DNA of 12,344 nucleotides. It comes from Ghiorsea sp. GTDB taxonomy: Bacteria > Pseudomonadota > Zetaproteobacteria > Mariprofundales > Mariprofundaceae. How positions within the stretch are numbered: position 1 is the first letter of the stretch; every line of letters starts with the position of its first letter. Below are positions 1 to 4,555 of this stretch, piece by piece. The DNA lies in the NCBI GenBank assembly GCA_027019685.1, contig JALUWH010000143.1, positions 1 to 12,344 on the forward strand, in the 5' to 3' direction. Under the pieces are notes generated by a model. The model did no database searches. It was not told the origin of the DNA and saw nothing but the letters and a program-made list of their open reading frames with translations. The position numbers and the translations under genes are program-made.

Positions 1-1076
1 TTTTGCACCTTTTCAACCAAAGCAGGGATGATTTGGTCGCGTCCAAGCGGGTGCTTGATATGCGTTTGAGCTTTTGCCCATGTGGCAAGCAAGTCATCCC
101 AAGTGTTTTTAGGGTGCTGCGTTGGGGCATGATAAAACTGACGCTGCTCCACCTCCAAAACGCCTTCACGCACAGCTTGAATGGCAGCATTTTCTTTATC
201 TTGTTGGTAAGGGATAACAATGTTTAAACCTTGGCGACGCAAGGTGTTGAGCCCAAATTGCTGAACCAATTGTTCATGTACTTCTTGTGCATAGGCATCG
301 CTGAGGTGTTTTGTGGGCAAAGGTACAACCTTCAAATCACTTTTAAGTGCATGTGCCACATCTTCAGTTTTGGCATAACCACTTCTCTCCATTAAATATA
401 ACACCGTATTACGGCGTTTGATGGCGCGGTCATGATTTAAATGGGGTGCATATTTACCTGGTGCTTTGGGCAACCCTGCAAGCATAGCGCATTCGGATAA
501 TGTGAGTTCATCCAAGCGTTTGCCAAAGTAGCGCCACGCAGCAGAAGCAACGCCATAAGCGCCACGTCCAAGGTAAATCTGATTCAGATATAAGTATAAA
601 ATATCATTTTTAGAAAAAGATTGTTCAATGCGATGCGCGAGAATCACCTCTTTGATTTTGCGCGTGTATGTTCTCTCGGATGTAAGCAAAAAGTTTTTGG
701 CGACTTGCTGGGTGATGGTAGAGCCACCTTGTACTTTATGCCCTGCCATAATGTTTGCGATTAATGCAGATGCAATACGGGCAGGATTGATGCCGGGATG
801 CTCATAGAATTGTTGATCTTCTGCTGCCAAAAAAGCATTGCGAACTTTTTTTGGGATTTCATCAAAAGGCGTTAATATGCGATGCTCATCGGCATATTCG
901 GCAAGCAATTCACCTTGTGTATTGTAAATGCGCGATACCAAAGGCGGCTGATAAGCCGATAGTCTTTTAAGGCTGGGTAGATTGCTAGAGAAGTAAAGAT
1001 AGGCTATGGTGACGCAAATCACAGATAGTATACCTAAGGAGAGTACGATTTTTGCAATGATGGATAAGATGCGCAT
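1..1076 (-). CDS. mrcA: Penicillin-binding protein 1A, N-terminal part (runs off window start)
   Basis: Bifunctional class A penicillin-binding protein that polymerises glycan strands and cross-links peptides of peptidoglycan at the periplasmic face of the inner membrane. The visible 358 residues are the N-terminal part. There is a short cytoplasmic start, one membrane anchor (about residues 7-29), then the complete GT51 glycosyltransferase domain. Its motifs are EDQQFYEHPG (about 86-95, Glu86 being the expected catalytic base), GGSTITQQVAKN (117-128), RKIKE (139-143), and the stretch from YLNQIYLGRGAYG to YFGK (163-186). LSECAMLAGLPKAPGKYAP follows at 193-211. The sequence after about residue 245 should be the start of the linker/OB-fold region typical of PBP1A. 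The transpeptidase domain lies outside the window. The ATG at 1076 is supported by the MRILSIIAKI membrane start, but its ribosome binding site is weak. The gene diverges from the pilin cluster. In many Proteobacteria the divergent neighbour of this gene is pilM. Confidence 0.96.
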   Translation of the reverse strand, partial: MRILSIIAKIVLSLGILSVICVTIAYLYFSSNLPSLKRLSAYQPPLVSRIYNTQGELLAEYADEHRILTPFDEIPKKVRNAFLAAEDQQFYEHPGINPARIASALIANIMAGHKVQGGSTITQQVAKNFLLTSERTYTRKIKEVILAHRIEQSFSKNDILYLYLNQIYLGRGAYGVASAAWRYFGKRLDELTLSECAMLAGLPKAPGKYAPHLNHDRAIKRRNTVLYLMERSGYAKTEDVAHALKSDLKVVPLPTKHLSDAYAQEVHEQLVQQFGLNTLRRQGLNIVIPYQQDKENAAIQAVREGVLEVEQRQFYHAPTQHPKNTWDDLLATWAKAQTHIKHPLGRDQIIPALVEKVQ

Positions 1077-1116
1077 AAATGCCGATACTAGTGCAAAGGA
1101 TTTAAAGGGTGCAAGT
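1061..1116. promoter_or_regulatory. Candidate divergent promoter region between mrcA and fimT
   Basis: Only about 40 bases separate the mrcA start from the preferred fimT start, so both promoters must be packed here or overlap coding sequence. On the plus strand TGGATA (1061-1066) and GATACT (1084-1089) are 17 bases apart. On the minus strand TTGCAC (1114-1109) and TAGTAT (1090-1085) are 18 apart. Both pairs are weak matches to sigma70, and the two -10-like boxes lie on each other. This is a guess from position and consensus. The minor-pilin promoter could instead lie deeper inside mrcA. Confidence 0.25.
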
Positions 1117-1560
1117 GTGCTTCTTGATTCGCATGGGTTTTCATTGATTGAATTGCTTACAGTGATTACGATTATAGGTATTATGGCAGCTATTGCTATG
1201 CCTGCATACAACACTTGGATGGTGCATAATAGTGTAAATAGCGCATCCGCTGCATTGTTTGCCAAATTAAAACAAGCCAGAAATATGGCAGTGGCGCAAA
1301 GCCGCTCTGTGAGTGTTACATTTGATACGGTAACGGATAGTTTTGTATATGATGTGGGTGTATGTGGAGCATGTAAAAATGAGACGGTGTTATTGTCACA
1401 ATTTTCACCAAAGATTCAGCTTACAAAAAACCACGGGAATACATTAACGTTTAAAAGCAATGGGGTAATAAATGGAACCACAACAACAATAACGCTTACC
1501 AATAGCGGTTATTCAAGGGCAATTACAGTCAATATTTTAGGCAGAAGTTATGAGAATTAG
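1117..1560 (+). CDS. fimT: Type IV minor prepilin of the FimT/GspH family
   Basis: Minor pseudopilin-like protein expected to be cleaved and N-methylated by prepilin peptidase and to take part in pilus initiation; some FimT proteins bind DNA during uptake. The class III signal is clear: a short leader ending in Gly, then mature FSLIELLTVITIIGIMAAIA with Glu at mature position 5 and a hydrophobic helix, followed by a GspH-like beta domain (KLKQARNMAVAQSRSVSVTF). GTG at 1117 is chosen because AAAGGG (1104-1109) sits 7 bases upstream and it gives a 7-residue leader clear of mrcA. ATG at 1069 is the main alternative and gives a 23-residue leader with more positive charge. A CGAC motif in the middle could form a disulfide. 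The C-terminus reads LGRSYEN, so only the first Arg of the GRxR motif of DNA-binding FimT proteins is present. The 3' end overlaps pilV by 11 bases. Length is 147 residues, normal for the family. Confidence 0.88.
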   Translation: MLLDSHGFSLIELLTVITIIGIMAAIAMPAYNTWMVHNSVNSASAALFAKLKQARNMAVAQSRSVSVTFDTVTDSFVYDVGVCGACKNETVLLSQFSPKIQLTKNHGNTLTFKSNGVINGTTTTITLTNSGYSRAITVNILGRSYEN

Positions 1561-2095
1561 GTTTATTTATCCACAGGGTTTCACGCTGATTGAAACCATG
1601 GTCACGCTGCTGATTGTATCGGTGGGCATGCTGGCTTTGGGTAGTTTTTATATTGCCTTGATTGGTAGCGAAAGCGATGCGCAAAAGCGCTTGGCTGCGG
1701 TGCATATGGCAGAGCAATTGATTGAAGATTGGCAAAAAAACAATGCATTGCCTAATGCTGAATGTACACTAACGCAAGCCTATAATGGGCAGCCTGTTGG
1801 AGCTACTTCTGTTCCGCTTTTGATAGGCAATACAATGAGTTGTAAAACCACGGCTGGCCCAGACTTTATTTTTGATATTTTGCTTCAAGAACAGCCCGCA
1901 AAAGCGCCATTGCCGCCCAACCATCCGAATAATCCTAATGCTTCTGCTCCGAACAATAGTGCGCTTGGCATACTTTTAACCAACCCTTCTGTTGCTGGAA
2001 GCCCATCTGTTAAAGTTAGGTCGGTAAAAATTTCTTGGAATCATAAAGGACAACCCAAGTTTGTGATTCTCACCAATATTGCGAAGGCATTCTGA
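1550..2095 (+). CDS. pilV: Type IV pilus minor pilin / modification protein PilV
   Basis: Minor pilin thought to belong, with FimT, PilW and PilX, to the complex that starts fibre assembly and sits at the pilus tip. A leader MRIRFIYPQG is followed by mature FTLIETMVTLLIVSVGMLAL with Glu5. Next comes the segment AVHMAEQLIEDWQKNN, which matches the PilV pattern in which the N-terminal helix runs on into an acidic amphipathic stretch. A Pro/Asn-rich stretch at about residues 120-140 (PLPPNHPNNPNASAPNNS) looks like a flexible loop. Two cysteines (about 57 and 78) could form a disulfide. The ATG overlaps the end of fimT, and its own end overlaps pilW as TGATG, so translation is probably coupled. 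Length 181 residues is within the family range. Confidence 0.93.
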   Translation: MRIRFIYPQGFTLIETMVTLLIVSVGMLALGSFYIALIGSESDAQKRLAAVHMAEQLIEDWQKNNALPNAECTLTQAYNGQPVGATSVPLLIGNTMSCKTTAGPDFIFDILLQEQPAKAPLPPNHPNNPNASAPNNSALGILLTNPSVAGSPSVKVRSVKISWNHKGQPKFVILTNIAKAF

Positions 2096-2706
2096 TGTGT
2101 TGTTTAGATAGGCGAGAAAAGGGGTTTACGCTGATTGAATTGATGGTCACTTTGGTGATTGCCATGGTGATTCTTGCGGGCATGGTGGCTGTATTTATCT
2201 CGCAAACGCGTGCGGCGCATACAGTGGGTAGTAAAACAGAGTTGATGGGCGATTTGTATTTGGCTTCTCAGATTATCCAATCAGAATTACGCGGAGCTAA
2301 AGCTGTTTGTTGGGATTCAACGAATCAAAGGCTTGTGTATCAGCCTATTGATTCAGGGGTAAGTATTTTTAATGCGGCAACCAATGCATGTGACTCCACA
2401 GATGGTGCAAATGCTTGGTTTAAATCGGTCGCGGCTGGTGCTGGAGGTTGCTCTACCAGTAATACGCCATGCGTTTGTTGGCGAAGACCGTCCCCTCCTG
2501 TGGCTCCTCCTGCCACGACCCCTCAGAAGAATTGTCAAGAGCTGCTGCGAGGGTTATCAAGCGCATCAGGGTTTTTGATAACGCCAACAGGAAATGCTGA
2601 TTTGCAAACGGTGAGAACCATATCGCTTACTGCTATATATCAAGATATTAACCATGCCAATCAAGATTTGAATTTAAAATTTAAGGTTTGGCCGAGGAAT
2701 CAGTAA
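2095..2706 (+). CDS. pilW: Type IV pilus minor pilin PilW
   Basis: Minor pilin of the initiation/tip complex. Leader MCCLDRREKG precedes mature FTLIELMVTLVIAMVILAGM with Glu5 and the usual hydrophobic helix. The next segment (GDLYLASQIIQSELRGAKAVC, about 52-72) matches the PilW pattern in which a long helix leads into the globular domain. Residues 119-147 form a Cys/Pro-rich insert bounded by cysteines, with PCVCWRR and PSPPVAPPATTP inside it; this is a likely exposed loop held by disulfides. Twin cysteines at positions 2-3 fall in the leader and would be lost on maturation. A GAAGG ribosome binding site (2083-2087) lies 7 bases before the ATG. The stop overlaps the pilX start by one base. 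Length 203 residues is at the short end for PilW, which is often above 250. Confidence 0.9.
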   Translation: MCCLDRREKGFTLIELMVTLVIAMVILAGMVAVFISQTRAAHTVGSKTELMGDLYLASQIIQSELRGAKAVCWDSTNQRLVYQPIDSGVSIFNAATNACDSTDGANAWFKSVAAGAGGCSTSNTPCVCWRRPSPPVAPPATTPQKNCQELLRGLSSASGFLITPTGNADLQTVRTISLTAIYQDINHANQDLNLKFKVWPRNQ

Positions 2707-3896
2707 TGGTAAATGCTATAGAAGTGAATCAACGCGGCTTTGTGTTGCCCACATCATTGGTGATGATGCTGTTGATGACAGTATTATCTATTGCTGTGTA
2801 TTATGGGGTATCCGTATCGCAAAGTACAAGTGCATCGGCGAAATCTTCTACAGCGGCCTTTTATTATGCAGAGACAGGTGCAAACTATTTGATTTGGGCA
2901 TTGAAAAATGATGCTGAATTTGATAGTTATACCTATCCCAATCCTGTGGATACTACAGGTGGGGTGGTCCGTTATAGTTTTAACGAACCATATACGCGCC
3001 CAACGCCTACTCTGACTGGCTCTGGTAAAGTGTTCGATCCACTTTTGGCAACGCCTCAAGCTGTTTTGAATGATGTTTATGCTTATGCCTATGCTGCGGG
3101 GGACTATAGCGAGTGGCAAGCCAATAAGGGTAACCCCAGTGCTGCTGATAGTGTCACAGGCACTTTTGACGGCTATTCTTACCCAGGCCAATTGATGTAC
3201 TTTGATAATAGTACCTTGGCATCTCGCCCTGTCGCATGCCTTGGAACGCCCACAGCGCCTTGTGTACCAGCGATTGTGCTTGAAAATATTCATGTGAATG
3301 CGCCACGTTATATCCGTTTGGATATTGATAGTGATGGCAAGATTACACCAGCATTGCCGCCATATAATGCAGCTGCACCTCATCATGGTAGTGTAGTAGG
3401 CGTGGATATTCCACAAAATGGTGCCATCGTATGGCTTACTGCGGGTGATAGTTATACGGATAGAGAGTTGGTTCCCATTGATAAATATTTTGCACCCTTT
3501 CAAGATGCCTATGGTAATGCAATTGTAATTAATAATAATAATCCAATTGCAGCATCTGATGTAGCAACGGGTACAAGGGACCCTACAGGTAATGCACTTC
3601 TTGGGCTTGGTGGTATTCCAGTAGTATTGCAAGATGCATTGGGGAATTTTTTTACTACTTCTTCTATAACAACGGCAGCAGGCTATTATCAAACGGTAGA
3701 TATGTATTGCAGCATATATGATCAAGATAGAAATCTTCGTCCCAGTGGCGTGTTTCCAGAGCTTTTGATTGCTTGTGATAAGAATGGTGGTGGATGGCTA
3801 CAAAATACACAATATAGTTTGGTGGCGTATGCGATTGGTTATGTGGATGGTCAGCCGAGAAAATTAATTCGGGTGGTGTTGCCATCAACGCTTTAG
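2706..3896 (+). CDS. pilX: Large PilX-like minor pilin
   Basis: Fourth gene of the minor-pilin series, in the PilX position. Leader MVNAIEVNQRG is followed by mature FVLPTSLVMMLLMTVLSIAV. Mature position 5 is Thr, not Glu, as is usual for PilX and GspK proteins that cap or start a fibre. The stretch AAFYYAETGANYLIWAL (about 57-73) fits the conserved A-E-x-G segment after the PilX N-terminal helix. At 396 residues it is roughly twice a typical PilX, and the large C-terminal part is not one I recognise. Residues 206-215 read DIDSDGKITP, which resembles a calcium-binding EF-hand or dockerin loop but lacks the acidic residue at loop position 12. ATG at 2706 is chosen: GAGGAA (2694-2699) lies 6 bases upstream, and the start overlaps the pilW stop as TAATG. 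A TTG at 2688 in the same frame is less likely. No terminator follows. Confidence 0.85.
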   Translation: MVNAIEVNQRGFVLPTSLVMMLLMTVLSIAVYYGVSVSQSTSASAKSSTAAFYYAETGANYLIWALKNDAEFDSYTYPNPVDTTGGVVRYSFNEPYTRPTPTLTGSGKVFDPLLATPQAVLNDVYAYAYAAGDYSEWQANKGNPSAADSVTGTFDGYSYPGQLMYFDNSTLASRPVACLGTPTAPCVPAIVLENIHVNAPRYIRLDIDSDGKITPALPPYNAAAPHHGSVVGVDIPQNGAIVWLTAGDSYTDRELVPIDKYFAPFQDAYGNAIVINNNNPIAASDVATGTRDPTGNALLGLGGIPVVLQDALGNFFTTSSITTAAGYYQTVDMYCSIYDQDRNLRPSGVFPELLIACDKNGGGWLQNTQYSLVAYAIGYVDGQPRKLIRVVLPSTL

Positions 3897-3942
3897 TGAT
3901 ATGAATCACATACAATTGTCGGGTTGCGATTAGCATCTGGGC

Positions 3943-3970
3943 TTGACATGGGATGTTATTGATGTCTAAA
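3943..3970 (+). promoter_or_regulatory. Sigma70-type promoter of the repeat-protein gene
   Basis: A perfect -35 box TTGACA (3943-3948) is followed after 16 bases by TCTAAA (3965-3970), or after 18 bases by TAAATG. Transcription would start near 3978, giving a 5' leader of about 45 bases before the ATG at 4025. The rest of the 3897-4024 gap shows no gene. A small hairpin (GTGAT/ATCAC, about 3897-3910) lacks a T tract and is not a convincing terminator for the pilin operon. Confidence 0.6.
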
Positions 3971-4024
3971 TGTCCGCTAAAGAGATTTTAGGATAGAAGT
4001 TTGGGTTTTAAAAGGAGAATAAGT

Positions 4025-4423
4025 ATGAATATTAAAGCAATGTTATCTTCAATATTTGCACTTGTGTTTATGGTAGGCGTGAGCACGTCTGTTGTTATGG
4101 CAAGTGATGATAAAGATAGTAAGGATGCAAAAGATACGAAGTCCGTTACGGCTTTGATTTGTCAATGTGATGCTGTAACAAGCAAGGATAGTAAAGACAA
4201 GAAAGACGGTAAAGACAAGAAAGACGGTAAGGACAAGAAAGACGGTAAGGACAAGAAAGACGGTAAGGACAAGAAAGACGGTAAGGATAGTAAGAGCACA
4301 CCTTCTGTCGGCGGATCTTGCACATGTTCTGGCGGTGGATCAGGAACTTGGGTGTACCCTTCACCTACAGCTGCTACGCCAACACCAACTTCAGCAGCAT
4401 TTCGTGAGTTGCGCGGCGAATAA
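4025..4423 (+). CDS. Small exported protein with KDKKDG repeats and two CxC motifs
   Basis: I do not recognise a family. The 132-residue product starts with a classical Sec signal peptide (MNIK, hydrophobic core at about 5-23, VMA before a likely cut after residue 26). An Asp/Lys-rich stretch SDDKDSKDAKDTKS and a short segment with CQC (46-48) follow. Then come five perfect KDKKDG repeats (57-86), a Gly/Ser segment with CTC (99-101), and a Pro/Thr-rich tail ending FRELRGE. The mature protein should be highly charged, mostly disordered, and periplasmic or extracellular. The four Cys in two CxC pairs could bind metal, form disulfides or carry a modification. ATG at 4025 has a strong AAAAGGAGAA ribosome binding site and begins the signal peptide. 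The gene is monocistronic between its own promoter and terminator. It occupies the slot where pilY1 or pilE often lies, but it is no pilin: there is no G-F/xxxxE motif. Confidence 0.85.
   Translation: MNIKAMLSSIFALVFMVGVSTSVVMASDDKDSKDAKDTKSVTALICQCDAVTSKDSKDKKDGKDKKDGKDKKDGKDKKDGKDKKDGKDSKSTPSVGGSCTCSGGGSGTWVYPSPTAATPTPTSAAFRELRGE
4193..4282 (+). repeat. Five tandem 18-base repeats encoding KDKKDG
   Basis: Five head-to-tail copies of an 18-base unit (AAAGACAAGAAAGACGGT in copies 1 and 2, AAGGACAAGAAAGACGGT in copies 3 to 5) without interruption. The only difference is a synonymous AAA/AAG change at the first codon. The unit is a multiple of three, so copy-number change by slippage or recombination would lengthen or shorten the protein without a frameshift. 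Near-identity at the DNA level suggests recent expansion. Confidence 0.97.
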
Positions 4424-4454
4424 GCTCTTTCTGATTGTTTAGTGGCTTATGTTC

Positions 4455-4488
4455 AAATAGCGCCTTCTCTGGAGGGCGCTATTTTTTT
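4455..4488 (+). terminator. Strong intrinsic terminator after the repeat-protein gene
   Basis: Perfect 10-base stem AAATAGCGCC (4455-4464) and GGCGCTATTT (4475-4484). It can be extended by about three pairs, one of them G-T, to a small loop, and is followed at once by a run of T (through 4488). It is 31 bases downstream of the stop at 4423 and would insulate the next gene. Confidence 0.93.
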
Positions 4489-4555
4489 GTGATGTTGATT
4501 ACAGATGATAAGAAAGGTTTGTAAAGTATCATGGTAGTTCATGGAGAATAAAAAT

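Noticed and set aside
3..227. Plus-strand open frame of 74 codons
   Set aside because: It is antisense to a well-supported part of mrcA and has no ribosome binding site or recognisable domain.
2784..3725. 313-codon open frame on the minus strand
   Set aside because: It lies opposite pilX. Its translation is rich in Cys, Arg and Ile with no domain or signal, while the plus-strand frame has a clear prepilin start.
3897..3910. Hairpin GTGAT/ATCAC after pilX as a terminator
   Set aside because: The stem is only 5 base pairs, AT-rich and has no T tract.
3941..3972. Sigma54 (-24/-12) promoter, as found for some pilin genes
   Set aside because: The GG and GC elements with fixed 10-base spacing are not present, and the sigma70 pair TTGACA/TCTAAA fits better.
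4193..4282. CRISPR-like array
   Set aside because: The 18-base units are contiguous without spacers and lie within an open reading frame.
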